Positions 1 to 8,518 of a stretch of 64,000 nucleotides of DNA are shown here, piece by piece. The notes beneath the pieces are model-generated. The model did no database searches. It saw nothing but the letters and a program-made list of their open reading frames with translations, and was not told the DNA's origin. The position numbers and the translations under genes are program-made. This DNA is from Prevotella sp. oral taxon 475. Its GTDB lineage: Bacteria > Bacteroidota > Bacteroidia > Bacteroidales > Bacteroidaceae. Location of the stretch: assembly GCF_018127805.1 (NCBI RefSeq), contig NZ_CP072334.1, forward strand, positions 124,001-188,000, in the 5' to 3' direction. Every line of letters begins with the position of its first letter. Within the stretch, counting starts at the first letter, position 1.

Positions 1-126
1 AGCGGGCAGAAGTTCTTCATTTGCAAAAACTCTTGGGGCCCGAACAACCCTTATCAGGGCTTGATGTTTCTCTCTTTTGCCTATTTCAAACTCAAGACCA
101 TTGCTGTTTGGGCAATTCATCATTGA
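1..126 (+). CDS. C1 (papain-like) cysteine peptidase, 3' end only
   Basis: Frame 1 is open from the first base to the TGA at 124-126 and gives 41 residues. It contains FFICKNSWG, the papain-family motif around the active-site Asn (N-S-W-G), followed by a hydrophobic tail. In Bacteroidales C1 peptidases this motif lies close to the C-terminus, which fits. The start, signal peptide and catalytic Cys and His lie outside the window. A secreted or periplasmic role is an inference from the family. Confidence 0.72.
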   Translation, partial: SGQKFFICKNSWGPNNPYQGLMFLSFAYFKLKTIAVWAIHH

Positions 127-214
127 TCATGGGGTGAATGGAGAATGAGCAATTCAGAGTTGGGAGGATTGCAAATTGGTAATGGATGGCTCGTTGCAGA
201 GGGCCACTTTACTG

Positions 215-256
215 AAAAGAGAACCGACAGCGTGCAGGCATGATCGGTTCTCTTTT
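215..256. terminator. Bidirectional terminator between C1 peptidase and hcp
   Basis: Perfect 13-bp inverted repeat AAAAGAGAACCGA / TCGGTTCTCTTTT with a 16-base loop. It has T-rich ends on both strands and sits between convergent genes. Confidence 0.75.
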
Positions 257-306
257 CCTTTTTTATCTATCAAATGCGATCGAATCTAACGGTCGATCGT
301 CCATTC

Positions 307-1959
307 TCAATCGCCAATCAACACTTTAAGGTCTTCTTCCACGGTGGTAATGCCGGCCAAGCCAAACTGTTCTACCAACACTTTCAGAACACCCGGCGAG
401 ACAAAGGCCGGCAACGTGGGGCCGATATGGATGTTTTTAACCCCCAACGACAGCAGAGCCAATAGCACGATCACAGCCTTTTGCTCATACCAAGCAATGT
501 TAAAGGCCAGGGGAAGATCGTTGATGTCGGCCGCACCAAAGATTTCTTTGAGTTTCAAAGCCACCACAGCCCAAGTGTAAGAGTCGTTGCACTGCCCGGC
601 ATCGAGCACCCTTGGGATGCCATTGATGTCTCCGAGGTTCAGCTTATTGTATTTAAACTTCGCGCAACCCGAGGTCAATATCACCACATCCTGCGGCAGT
701 TGACGGGCGAACTCGGTGTAATAGTTGCGGCTTTTCATACGTCCGTCGCATCCGCCCATCACCACAAACTTGCGGATGGCACCGCTTTTCACCGCCTCTA
801 CAATCTTGTCGGCCAGGGCAAACACCTGGTTGTGGGCAAAGCCGCCCACGATTTCGCCCGTCTCAATCTCAGTAGGAGCCTGGCAGGTCTTGGCCAAAGC
901 AATCACCTCGGAAAAGTCTTTGTGCCCGTCAGTCCCCTCTTCGATGTGTTTCCAACCCGGAAAACCGGTCGAGTTCATCGTGAAGACACGATCTTTATAG
1001 TTGTCTTTCGCCGTGGGCGGAACGATGCAGTTGGTGGTGAACACGATGGGACCGTTGAACGTAGCAAACTCTTCGCGTTGCTTCCACCAAGCATTGCCGT
1101 AGTTGCCCACGAGATGTTTGTATTTCTTCAGCTGTGGATAGTAGTGCGCCGGAAGCATTTCTCCGTGCGTATAGACATCTACGCCAGTACCCTCGGTTTG
1201 TCGAAGCAGATCTTCGATGTCGTGAAGGTCGTGCCCACTGATGAGGATTCCGGGATTCTTTCCCACGCCGATGTTCACCCGAGTCATCTCCGGATGTCCG
1301 TAAGCACCCGTGTTAGCCTTGTCCAATAAGGCCATTGCGTCTACGCCCCACTTACCGGTTTGGAGCACACAGTCGAGCAATTCGTCCATGCCAGCGTCGG
1401 GATTGGCGATGATCGCCAAAGCGTCGCCCATAAAATCGGTTATCTCCGGACGGGTGCATCCCAAGCGCGAGGCATGCTCATAGTAAGCCGCCATACCTTT
1501 GAGGCCCAGCACAACGAGCTCTTTGAGCGAGCGCAGGTCTTCGTTTTCGTTGCGAAGCACACTCTCCCGGAGGCTCTGTGCGTCGTAGTCGACTTTCTCT
1601 CCACCCCACAAAATCTCGTGATAGGCTGGCAGTTGCACTCCGTTTTTCTCGGCAATCTCCAACAGTTGTTTCTTCAGAGCGATGCCTTTATCTACTTTTC
1701 TGAGGATAGAAGCGTTGTCGAAGTTGGCGTTGGTGATGGTGGCAAACAGAGCATCTACAAAGAACGTGTCTACCTTCGGCACACTCTGGAAGCCCGCTTT
1801 GCGGATGGCACGGTCGATGGTGGCCACGCCACGAACCACACCTAACAGCAGGTCTTGATAGTTAGAGGTGGATGCTTCCTTACCGCACACACCCTTGACG
1901 GTACATCCCGTACCCTTAGCTGTTTCCTGACATTGGAAACAAAACATCTTGTTCTCCAT
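307..1959 (-). CDS. hcp: Hybrid cluster protein (hydroxylamine / NO reductase)
   Basis: 550-residue hybrid cluster protein, an Fe-S/hybrid Fe-S-O enzyme. Family members reduce hydroxylamine and act as NO reductases under anaerobic nitrosative stress. The N-terminus [19 protein letters not shown] carries Cys7, Cys10, Cys19 and Cys25 (C-X2-C-X8-C-X5-C), the [4Fe-4S] pattern of the anaerobe-type Hcp. Hybrid-cluster Cys/His/Glu stretches follow later (for example GGCDGR and SGCAKFKYN). An in-frame ATG lies 14 codons upstream, but the ATG at 1959 is preferred because the cluster motif must be near the N-terminus. The gene stands alone behind a leader of about 320 bases holding a repeat array, a -7 element and a CRP/FNR-like site also found at the NO reductase gene in this window. 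A role in NO detoxification is therefore well supported. Confidence 0.95.
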   Translation of the reverse strand: MENKMFCFQCQETAKGTGCTVKGVCGKEASTSNYQDLLLGVVRGVATIDRAIRKAGFQSVPKVDTFFVDALFATITNANFDNASILRKVDKGIALKKQLLEIAEKNGVQLPAYHEILWGGEKVDYDAQSLRESVLRNENEDLRSLKELVVLGLKGMAAYYEHASRLGCTRPEITDFMGDALAIIANPDAGMDELLDCVLQTGKWGVDAMALLDKANTGAYGHPEMTRVNIGVGKNPGILISGHDLHDIEDLLRQTEGTGVDVYTHGEMLPAHYYPQLKKYKHLVGNYGNAWWKQREEFATFNGPIVFTTNCIVPPTAKDNYKDRVFTMNSTGFPGWKHIEEGTDGHKDFSEVIALAKTCQAPTEIETGEIVGGFAHNQVFALADKIVEAVKSGAIRKFVVMGGCDGRMKSRNYYTEFARQLPQDVVILTSGCAKFKYNKLNLGDINGIPRVLDAGQCNDSYTWAVVALKLKEIFGAADINDLPLAFNIAWYEQKAVIVLLALLSLGVKNIHIGPTLPAFVSPGVLKVLVEQFGLAGITTVEEDLKVLIGD

Positions 1960-2068
1960 CTTGTTTTTGTCTTTTTTAGTGTAAGTCTTGAGCAAGCACA
2001 TGGCGCGAGTGCGGGTAACATAGTCGCCGTTCTAAACAACTGTGATTCAACTGCTTACCCAACGTTTT

Positions 2069-2156
2069 TCAAAAGCTAAGCTTTTGACTTCCATTTCCTT
2101 AGCTTTCGAAGGTGAAAAACTAAGCTTTTGCACATCATTCTCTTAGCTTTTGCAAA
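2069..2156. repeat. 22-bp register repeat array R1 (hcp leader)
   Basis: Four units of the AAAAGCTAAG/CTTAGCTTTT family. The AGCT cores start at 2079, 2101, 2123 and 2145, exactly 22 bases apart. The first and third units are flanked on both sides and form the palindrome CTAAGCTTTTG. The array lies between the predicted hcp promoter and the hcp start codon, so it would be transcribed as leader. Confidence 0.8.
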
Positions 2157-2280
2157 ACCTCTTGTCGGGTTTTGTTCGGCGAAGGGGCCACAGCCGGATG
2201 CGAAGGGGAAACGAAAGGTGCGCAGAACGACGGGGAAACCCGTGTCGAACCCGTGCTGCACGGTCTTGCATTTGCGGGTG

Positions 2281-2288
2281 CAAAGGTA
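2281..2288 (-). promoter_or_regulatory. Predicted hcp promoter, -7 element
   Basis: The minus strand reads TACCTTTG, matching the Bacteroidota -7 consensus TAnnTTTG. No good -33 TTTG is present at the usual distance, which fits an activator-dependent promoter. The leader to the hcp ATG would be about 320 bases. Confidence 0.55.
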
Positions 2289-2297
2289 TTTTGCCGA

Positions 2298-2313
2298 TAC
2301 CTACTAAAGGGTA
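2298..2313. promoter_or_regulatory. TACC-N8-GGTA palindrome upstream of hcp
   Basis: TACCTACTAAAGGGTA covers the -33 area of the predicted hcp promoter. A near-identical element, TACCTATTAGTGGGTA, lies just upstream of the -33 element of the TonB receptor operon at 61452-61467. A related half-site, AGTAGGTATTGG, occurs in inverted orientation at about 2358-2370. A shared operator is inferred; the regulator is unknown. Confidence 0.4.
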
Positions 2314-2324
2314 ACAAATGTGCC
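2311..2324. promoter_or_regulatory. CRP/FNR-like operator of hcp
   Basis: GTAACAAATGTGCC matches a GTAACA-N2-TGTTAC palindrome, perfect in the left half. Two better copies lie upstream of the NO reductase gene (49272-49319). Its centre is about 41 bases upstream of the start site implied by the -7 element, the classical position for a class II CRP/FNR activator. An NO-responsive HcpR-type regulator is the likely ligand by inference; no such gene is in the window. Confidence 0.5.
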
Positions 2325-2420
2325 TCCGAGTGGTTAATCTGCGTTAAAACTAATAATAAGTAGGTATTGGTGCTTGCTATAAATATCAGCTTTTTTTCCT
2401 CAAGAGTTCAGAAAATACGT

Positions 2421-2517
2421 CTCACTCCTCGGCTTATTACTCCTTATTCCTCTCCTCCCTCCTCCTTACTACTTCCTTTCTTACTACTTGCTCCTTTTCT
2501 CCTTACTCCTTACTACA
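2421..2517. repeat. Low-complexity CTCCTTACTACT tract
   Basis: Pyrimidine-rich tract of degenerate CTCCTTACT units (AGTAAGGAG on the other strand). The same unit recurs at 41218-41285 and 54986-55150, each time near a 22-bp register array. Confidence 0.6.
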
Positions 2518-2520
2518 CAA

Positions 2521-2571
2521 AGAAAAGGCCCCTGCCTCGCTGGTAAAAACCGGGAGACAGGGGCTTTTTCT
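2521..2571. terminator. Terminator at the end of the polysaccharide locus
   Basis: Stem of AGAAAAGGCCCCTG and CAGGGGCTTTTTCT with further partial pairing inside and a loop of about 12 bases. It lies about 50 bases downstream of the last gene of the minus-strand locus. T-runs are present on both strands. Confidence 0.75.
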
Positions 2572-2621
2572 TAGGGTGTTGAGAGAGATACGGGCAGCAG
2601 AATGGCCCGAGAAAGGAGGCC

Positions 2622-3767
2622 TTAGAAGGGGCGTTTGATTTGCATCAGCATCTTATGCGGTATCTCTTTGAGGATAGTGGCTACGATTTCCCGACAGGAA
2701 AGACGCCAGAAAAGACCGTAGTGCTTGAACTTACGAACCGTGGCTTCGATGTTGTAACGCATGCCCGAACGCACCGCTGTCTGAGAGATGTACTTCCCAA
2801 AATTCCCTCCGTTGAAGACGATGTCCAAGATGGCCTTTTCGTATCGCTGAGCCTTAGCAGGCAGAGGGAGAGGAAATTCTTCTTCGGGCAGGCCCAATCG
2901 GTGGACAAGAATCCATCCCACAGCGCCGAAAGCTCGCCGAAAGCCCATCTTTTCGAGATGAAGAGCCAGTGCGTCTCTATCGATCTCGGTGCGAAAATGA
3001 TGCAAGAGGCAGAGCAGATCGCAGAATTGACGCAGTCCTACACCCAGCTCCACCAAGTGATGATAGAGATGCAGAAAGGTGTAAAGCACATTCACGGTGG
3101 GACAGAGCGTGGGAATGCACACCCCGTCGATCTCCGTTTGGCTGCGAGGAGAGGAGTCTAACAGGCGGTTCCAATAGCGTTGAATGCCGGAATGGTTGAA
3201 CTTGATCATACAGAAGTGCATCTCGAGCGGCACGTCTTGGTAGCTGAACTCGTGGTGTTGCTGCGATTCGCCCTCGTTGATGTCTACCTGCCACTGCGTT
3301 TTCAGCACCTCGACGGCCCGCCGGAAACAAGTGGGCGGACAGTAGAAGTCGATGTCGCCGGGCGTTCTCTCGGTGGGATGGGGATATAATCGAGCCAGGG
3401 TCTGCCCCTTAAAAACCAGGTGTTCGATGCCCTCTGCACCCAACACGTTCTCCAATGCAATCAGTACGCGATTGGCTTTGTGGTTCAACTGCTCGATCAT
3501 TCTTGCTCTTGAAAAGACCAAAAGGGCATCCTCCCGCTCCAACTGTACGTTTCCACGCATCAAAACGCCGGCAACAAGTCCTTCAACGGTTTGCCGCCGC
3601 GCCTGCAACAGCAACTGTTGTAGGGCCGTATGCGAGAGTGCGGAAAGAGATAAAGGTTCGCCCCACAGCTCGTTGCGGAGCACCGAGAAGAGGAAAGCCT
3701 CGGTTCGGGCTTCCCGTTTCAGGGTTTCAGCGGCAAGAAGGCTCTGTTGTACGGCAACGTTTTTCAT
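2622..3767 (-). CDS. Nucleotidyltransferase-fold family protein (NTP_transf_5 type)
   Basis: 381 residues. The N-terminal half is helical. It is followed by a nucleotidyltransferase-like core with HLVFKGQTLARLYP and the acidic motif TPGDIDFYCPP around residues 115-145, typical of the 'putative nucleotidyltransferase' family found in polysaccharide loci. The exact substrate of this family is not established. The gene overlaps the upstream dehydratase gene by four bases (ATGA at 3764-3767), so the two are translationally coupled. It is the last gene of the long minus-strand locus and is followed by a strong terminator. A role in adding or modifying a glycan residue is inferred from context only. 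Confidence 0.75.
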   Translation of the reverse strand: MKNVAVQQSLLAAETLKREARTEAFLFSVLRNELWGEPLSLSALSHTALQQLLLQARRQTVEGLVAGVLMRGNVQLEREDALLVFSRARMIEQLNHKANRVLIALENVLGAEGIEHLVFKGQTLARLYPHPTERTPGDIDFYCPPTCFRRAVEVLKTQWQVDINEGESQQHHEFSYQDVPLEMHFCMIKFNHSGIQRYWNRLLDSSPRSQTEIDGVCIPTLCPTVNVLYTFLHLYHHLVELGVGLRQFCDLLCLLHHFRTEIDRDALALHLEKMGFRRAFGAVGWILVHRLGLPEEEFPLPLPAKAQRYEKAILDIVFNGGNFGKYISQTAVRSGMRYNIEATVRKFKHYGLFWRLSCREIVATILKEIPHKMLMQIKRPF

Positions 3768-5689
3768 GCGTCCAGTTCTGCGTAGATCGAGTTTTTGCTC
3801 TTAAACTCGGGTACCATCTCCTTCATCTTCTTGACAATGGCCATCTCGTTGTAAGTGTGCGAGATGGAAACGAGCTCTTCTACGTCTCGATTCACTTGCT
3901 CATAATCGTATTCACGCACCTTGGCAATCCTCACTTTGGGGTTGAATGAGGGTAGCGTTCCTTCCTCATCGTTGAGCACTTCCTCGTAAAGCTTCTCTCC
4001 GGCACGCAGACCGGTGTATTCAATCTGCACGTTCTTGGCTCCCGAAAGCAGAATCATGCGCTTGGCGAGGTCGGCTATTCTGACGGGTTTTCCCATGTCG
4101 AAGACGAATATTTCGCCGCCATGCCCCTTCGTTCCGGCCTCTAACACCAACTTACAAGCTTCGGGAATGAGCATGAAGAAGCGAATGATGTCGGGATGAG
4201 TGACGGTAACCGGTCCGCCGGCTTTGATCTGTCGCTCGAACAAAGGAATGACCGAACCGTTCGAACCCAAAACGTTTCCGAAGCGGGTGGTGACAAACTG
4301 CGTACTGCCGGGCACCTTTCCTTCTTTCTCGGCTTTGTCTAAGCTCTGCACATAGATTTCGCAGATGCGTTTAGAACAGCCCATTACGTTGGTGGGATTG
4401 ACGGCTTTGTCGGTGGAAACCATCACAAACTTCTTCACACCGTAGGCCCAACTCAAGTCGGCCACTACCTTTGTGCCCCACACATTGTTCTGAATGCTCT
4501 CGCTGGGGTTGTTCTCCATCATGGGCACATGCTTGTAAGCGGCAGCATGAAAGACATAGTCGGGGCGGAAATCGGCAAAGATTCGTTCCATGCGATCTTT
4601 GTTGGCGATGGATGCAATCACGGTAGAAGTCTTGATGTGGGGATGTTCGTGCGCCATCATCAGTCGGATATCGTGTTGCGGAGTCTCTGCCTGGTCTACC
4701 AGCATCAGCTCGGCCGGCGAGAAAAGACAGATCTGCCGCACCATCTCCGACCCGATACTGCCCGCCGAACCCGTGATGAGAATCTTCTTTCCGGCCAACA
4801 GATGGCCCACGCTCTCCATGTCGATCTGTATCTGATCGCGAGGCAAGAGGTCTTCGATACTGATTTCTTTGAGCGTGTTGACCAGCTGATTGGAAGAGGT
4901 ATTGTCCCATTCCTGCACGCCCTCGGTCATGTATATACGCACGCCGGCATTGATCAACAAGTCTTGCAGGGCACTATTGTCACGGAAAGCATCATTGCGC
5001 AGTGGCGAAACCAGTACGGCATTGATTCGGTTTTCCCGGATGACATCTCGCAGTTCCTCGCTAAAGGGATATACTTTCTTGCCCATGAGATAGCGATTGG
5101 CAAAGCCATCCTCGTGAGCAATGAAGCCAAAGAGCCGAAACTGCTGAGGTTTCTGCGAGGCAATGTTCTTTGCCAGTCCTACGCCTCCCTCTTTCACGCC
5201 GTAGATGAGAGCCCGTTTGGCTTTCTCGTTGTCGAAAGCGGTGTCGTAAATGCCCTTGATCACAATGCGGAACGTCCACAACAAGATGGTAGACACGATG
5301 TAGATGGAGACGATGTGCCGCAGATTGAGCGGCAGAATCCAGGAGTGGATGGGCGGATAAAAGATGATGGGGTAATGAATGAGCGTTACGGCCAGGAAAG
5401 AACCGGTCATCGCGTAGGCCACCCGCTTGAGATCCACAAAGGAGGAGTAGCGGATGACGCCCGAATAGGTATGGAACCAGCGAAACCCCAGGATGTTGAA
5501 GAAGAGGTAGAACAGCAGTGTGGTGCTGATGGGGGCGATGTTTGCCACCGTCTTCGGTATCTTGAAGAATAGGGCAAAGACAAAGATCCCCGACAAAAAA
5601 CAAATGGTACAGTCAATCAAAAAAATGCACCAATAGGGCAACGACTCTTTTTTGAAGTACCAGTCGATAATTTTACTAAACAGATTCAT
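3764..5689 (-). CDS. Membrane UDP-GlcNAc 4,6-dehydratase, PglF/WbpM/CapD-like
   Basis: 641 residues, full length for the large membrane-bound class. Four membrane segments fill residues 15-145. A linker domain follows, then a short-chain dehydrogenase fold with the NAD motif TGSAGSIG (306-313). The catalytic set is S-T427-D428 and Met436-x3-Lys440 (VMGCSK). Met in place of the usual Tyr marks the PglF/WbpM type, which makes UDP-2-acetamido-4-keto-2,4,6-trideoxyglucose without C5 inversion. The following genes encode an aminotransferase, an acetyltransferase and a phosphoglycosyl transferase, i.e. the rest of the diacetylbacillosamine route. The gene is separated from its upstream neighbour by 357 bases holding repeat array R2, so it may have its own promoter. 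Confidence 0.92.
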   Translation of the reverse strand: MNLFSKIIDWYFKKESLPYWCIFLIDCTICFLSGIFVFALFFKIPKTVANIAPISTTLLFYLFFNILGFRWFHTYSGVIRYSSFVDLKRVAYAMTGSFLAVTLIHYPIIFYPPIHSWILPLNLRHIVSIYIVSTILLWTFRIVIKGIYDTAFDNEKAKRALIYGVKEGGVGLAKNIASQKPQQFRLFGFIAHEDGFANRYLMGKKVYPFSEELRDVIRENRINAVLVSPLRNDAFRDNSALQDLLINAGVRIYMTEGVQEWDNTSSNQLVNTLKEISIEDLLPRDQIQIDMESVGHLLAGKKILITGSAGSIGSEMVRQICLFSPAELMLVDQAETPQHDIRLMMAHEHPHIKTSTVIASIANKDRMERIFADFRPDYVFHAAAYKHVPMMENNPSESIQNNVWGTKVVADLSWAYGVKKFVMVSTDKAVNPTNVMGCSKRICEIYVQSLDKAEKEGKVPGSTQFVTTRFGNVLGSNGSVIPLFERQIKAGGPVTVTHPDIIRFFMLIPEACKLVLEAGTKGHGGEIFVFDMGKPVRIADLAKRMILLSGAKNVQIEYTGLRAGEKLYEEVLNDEEGTLPSFNPKVRIAKVREYDYEQVNRDVEELVSISHTYNEMAIVKKMKEMVPEFKSKNSIYAELDA

Positions 5690-5789
5690 TGTTGTGCCAG
5701 TTTACGAATATCGGTTTGGGGAAGCACGAAAACCTATAGATGCTGTTGTCTTTCTACAGGTTTGAAAATCAAACGATTAGAAGATGCCT

Positions 5790-5872
5790 TGCAAAAGCTA
5801 AGAGATAGGTTGGCAAAAGTTAAGCTTTTGGAGGGCGAAAATTAAGCTTTTGAGGGGTAAAAGCTAAGAGAT
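5790..5872. repeat. 22-bp register repeat array R2
   Basis: Four units with cores AGCT, AGTT, AATT and AGCT starting at 5796, 5818, 5840 and 5862, exactly 22 bases apart. Some units run on as TTAAGCTTTTG palindromes. The array lies in the 357-base gap upstream of the dehydratase gene. The rest of the gap (5873-6046) shows nothing recognisable beyond a short CCCCATGGGG palindrome. Confidence 0.8.
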
Positions 5873-6046
5873 GACAAGACGATGGCTCAAAACGGGGAAA
5901 CGACTTGGCCACATGGCGGGAAATCTTTTCGGCCCCATGGGGTATGGTTTCACCTCGTTCCGCCTTACGCTCGGAAACTCTCTGGCCCTGTCTCCACCTC
6001 CTGTCATCAACGCAAGAAAAAGGAAACGGGAGACCGGTGCCGATGC

Positions 6047-7171
6047 TTAGCAGAGAGCTTTCACTATCCGGGCGATGTCTTCGTCGGTGACATACGGTCC
6101 GGAAGGCAAGCACAGCCCCTTGGCAAAGAGCCTTTCGGACACGCCGTTGACATAGGCCGGAGCATCTTTGAACACCGGCTGCGTGTGCATAGGCTTCCAC
6201 AGCGGTCTGCTTTCGATGTTGAGGCTCTCGAGATGCAGCCGCAGTTGTTCGTAGTCACGCCCCGTTTTCTTTGCGTCGACGGTGATGGTGTTGAGCCAAT
6301 AGTTGGGTTCCATGTAGTCTTCGGGGGCCACATGCAGACAGATTCCATCCACCTGGGCAAAGGCCTCTTGGTAAAGGTCTTTCGTATGCCTGTGATGGGC
6401 CACATGATCGTGAGCGATCGTCATCTGTCCGCGACCGATTCCGGCGCAGATATTACTCATACGATAGTTGTAACCGATGTCTTTGTGCAGATAATAGGGC
6501 ATCGGCTCGCGGGCCTGGGTGGCGTAAAACATGGCCCGCTTCTTGGTTTCTTCGTCGGGACAGATGAGTGCGCCGCCGCCACTGGTGGTGATCATCTTGT
6601 TGCCATTGAAGCTCATGATGCCGAATCGACCGAAAGTGCCCACCATTCGGCCTTTGTATCTCGAGCCGAAGGCCTCTGCCGAGTCTTCCACAACGGGGAT
6701 TTCATATCGTTTAGCCACTTCCATCACCTCGTCGATATAGGCCGGCATGCCGTAGAGATAGACCAACATAATGGCCTTGGGCTTGCGTCCGGTCTTGGCG
6801 ATGCGGTCTTTGATGGCCTCTTCCAGCAGGTTCGGATCCATGTTCCAGGTATGCTCTTCGCTGTCTACAAACACAGGAGTGGCTCCTAAATAGGTGATGG
6901 GATTGGCGGATGCCGCAAACGTGAACGATTGACAAAGCACTTCGTCGCCGCTCTTCACGCCTAATAACACCAATGAGAGGTGGATCGCCGCCGTACCGGC
7001 TGAAAGAGCCACGACGTGTTTCCCCTCTCCTGCAAACTCTTCTAAATCTTTCTCAAATTCATTGACGTTCGGACCTAAGGGTACTACCCAGTTGGTGTCG
7101 AACGCTTCCTGAATGTACTTCATTTCGTTGCCGCTCATGTGAGCAAGGCACAAGTAGATACGATTATCCAT
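6047..7171 (-). CDS. DegT/DnrJ/EryC1/StrS aminotransferase, PglE-like
   Basis: 374-residue PLP-dependent sugar aminotransferase. The start MDNRIYLCLAHMSGNE resembles PglE-type enzymes. The cofactor lysine is Lys192 in SFNGNKMITTSGGG, and EDSAEAFGS precedes it. It should aminate the 4-keto sugar made by the dehydratase at 3764-5689, giving UDP-4-amino-4,6-dideoxy-GlcNAc. An ATG nine codons upstream (7198) has a GGGAG-like stretch before it and is an alternative start. The longer open frame beyond that is only a shadow of the acetyltransferase gene. Tight neighbours with a PglD-like and a PglC-like gene support the assignment. Confidence 0.9.
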   Translation of the reverse strand: MDNRIYLCLAHMSGNEMKYIQEAFDTNWVVPLGPNVNEFEKDLEEFAGEGKHVVALSAGTAAIHLSLVLLGVKSGDEVLCQSFTFAASANPITYLGATPVFVDSEEHTWNMDPNLLEEAIKDRIAKTGRKPKAIMLVYLYGMPAYIDEVMEVAKRYEIPVVEDSAEAFGSRYKGRMVGTFGRFGIMSFNGNKMITTSGGGALICPDEETKKRAMFYATQAREPMPYYLHKDIGYNYRMSNICAGIGRGQMTIAHDHVAHHRHTKDLYQEAFAQVDGICLHVAPEDYMEPNYWLNTITVDAKKTGRDYEQLRLHLESLNIESRPLWKPMHTQPVFKDAPAYVNGVSERLFAKGLCLPSGPYVTDEDIARIVKALC

Positions 7172-7239
7172 AACTCTTTTTTTATAACTTCGTTTCATTC
7201 GCTCCCGCCTTGAAAAGGTCGTGGGCGGTAGGATTGTTT

Positions 7240-7899
7240 TTATGTATTGTGAGAACTTTTCATCCGGGCCGGCACACCGATATAGAGCCCTCCGTCTTCC
7301 TGAGTGTCGTCTAAGAGGATGGCTCCGGCTCCGATTCGGTTGTCGTTCCCCACCTTGAGATATTGCGCCACGGCGGCGTTGATGCCCAAAAAGTTTCGGT
7401 CTCCCATGCAGACTCCACCCGATAGCTTGACGCCGGGCATGAGGGCATTGCCGTCTCCGAGGCAGACGTCGTGCCGCAGACTGATGTCTCCGTTCAGAAT
7501 ATTGAAGTTGCCGAGACGCACATTGCACGAGAAATGACAGTGCGGACAGATGATATTGCCCTCTCCGATGGAGAAAGTGTCGGGGTGCCAGCACTCAACG
7601 GTGGGATCGATCAGGTTGGGATAGGAGATATGGTTGTTGGTGATGCGCTGCCGAATGCGGGCCAGCGTCTGCGGATGGCCTACGGCAAGGACGACGGAAA
7701 GTTCTTCTTCGCGTCGGTTGAGCTCTTCTATTCCGCCTAAGATGGCTCCAAACTCGTTGGCTTCTCCTATGGCGATGCCGTCGTCATAGAATCCGATCAG
7801 GTTCCATATCGGGGCGTCGGCGGCGTTGTTGATGCGGTGGATGAGGCAAGCTGTCTCGCGTCCCATACCGCCTGCACCGAAAATGGCAATGTCTTTCAT
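7240..7899 (-). CDS. Sugar N/O-acetyltransferase, PglD/NeuD family
   Basis: 219 residues. A short Rossmann-like N-terminal part (MKDIAIFGAGGMGRETA) binds the sugar nucleotide. A left-handed beta-helix of hexapeptide repeats follows (IGEGNIICPHCHFSCNVRLG, LGNFNILNGDISL, IGAGAILL). This two-part layout is that of PglD/NeuD acyltransferases. In this operon it should acetylate the 4-amino group to complete UDP-N,N'-diacetylbacillosamine. The gap to the upstream phosphoglycosyl transferase gene is a single base. Confidence 0.88.
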   Translation of the reverse strand: MKDIAIFGAGGMGRETACLIHRINNAADAPIWNLIGFYDDGIAIGEANEFGAILGGIEELNRREEELSVVLAVGHPQTLARIRQRITNNHISYPNLIDPTVECWHPDTFSIGEGNIICPHCHFSCNVRLGNFNILNGDISLRHDVCLGDGNALMPGVKLSGGVCMGDRNFLGINAAVAQYLKVGNDNRIGAGAILLDDTQEDGGLYIGVPARMKSSHNT

Positions 7900-7900
7900 C

Positions 7901-8509
7901 TCAGTTGTGTCCGTTAAAAACCTCCATCGTGGCTTGCCCCTCTTTGGAAATGCCGTCTCTTTTCAATACGGCCCGGATGGTGTAGGCAATTACCCGAAGA
8001 TCGGTCAGCAGGGAGACGTGGTCTACATACCACACGTCGTACTCAAATTTCTTTGTCCACGAGATGGCGTTGCGCCCATGACACTGCGCCCAACCGGAGA
8101 TGCCGGGACGCACTTCATGCCGACGTGCCTGCTCTGGGGTGTATAATGGGAGGTATTGTGGCAGCAACGGTCGGGGACCTATTAAGGACATGTCGCCTAA
8201 TAGGACGTTGATGAGCTGGGGCAGTTCGTCTATCGAAGTGGAACGAACGAAACGGCCGACGGGCGTCAGTCGTTGTTCGTCGGGCAGAAGTTGCCCTTGC
8301 GCATCTCGTTCGTCGGTCATCGTCTTGTATTTGATGACCCGAAAGAGCTTGCCATCTTTTCCTGGACGTTCCTGAAAGAAGAAAGCTCCCGCTCCTTTGT
8401 TGGCAAAGTGAAGCCATAGGGTGACTATCAACAGTAACGGACTGATGAACAGCAAAACCAATAACGCGATGCTGAAATCGATGATGCGTTTGAAAAAATG
8501 CTTGTACAT
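7901..8509 (-). CDS. Monotopic phosphoglycosyl transferase, PglC-like (bacterial sugar transferase)
   Basis: 202 residues, the minimal PglC size. One N-terminal re-entrant hydrophobic helix (residues 10-35) is followed by FFFQERPGKDGKLFRVIKYK, the catalytic Asp-Glu pair in STSIDELPQL, LIGPRPLLPQY and RPGISGWAQ. The family transfers a phospho-sugar from its UDP donor to undecaprenyl phosphate on the inner membrane face, which is the priming step of glycan assembly. Next to a complete diacetylbacillosamine gene set, that sugar is the likely substrate. It replaces the large WbaP/WecA-type initiating enzymes, which are absent from this locus. Confidence 0.92.
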   Translation of the reverse strand: MYKHFFKRIIDFSIALLVLLFISPLLLIVTLWLHFANKGAGAFFFQERPGKDGKLFRVIKYKTMTDERDAQGQLLPDEQRLTPVGRFVRSTSIDELPQLINVLLGDMSLIGPRPLLPQYLPLYTPEQARRHEVRPGISGWAQCHGRNAISWTKKFEYDVWYVDHVSLLTDLRVIAYTIRAVLKRDGISKEGQATMEVFNGHN

Positions 8510-8518
8510 CCTTTGTTC

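Noticed and set aside
481..1329. Long open frame on the plus strand opposite hcp
   Set aside because: It lies wholly antisense to a gene with clear family motifs, shows no recognisable domain and is a codon-bias shadow.
4529..5572. 347-codon plus-strand frame opposite the dehydratase gene
   Set aside because: Antisense shadow of a high-GC gene; it lacks any motif and a plausible promoter.
5882..6889. 335-codon plus-strand frame opposite the aminotransferase gene
   Set aside because: It overlaps a certain aminotransferase on the other strand and has no domain signature.
7172..7594. N-terminal extension of the PglE-like aminotransferase
   Set aside because: This open-frame portion is read out of frame through the PglD-like gene; family alignment places the start at 7171 or 7198.
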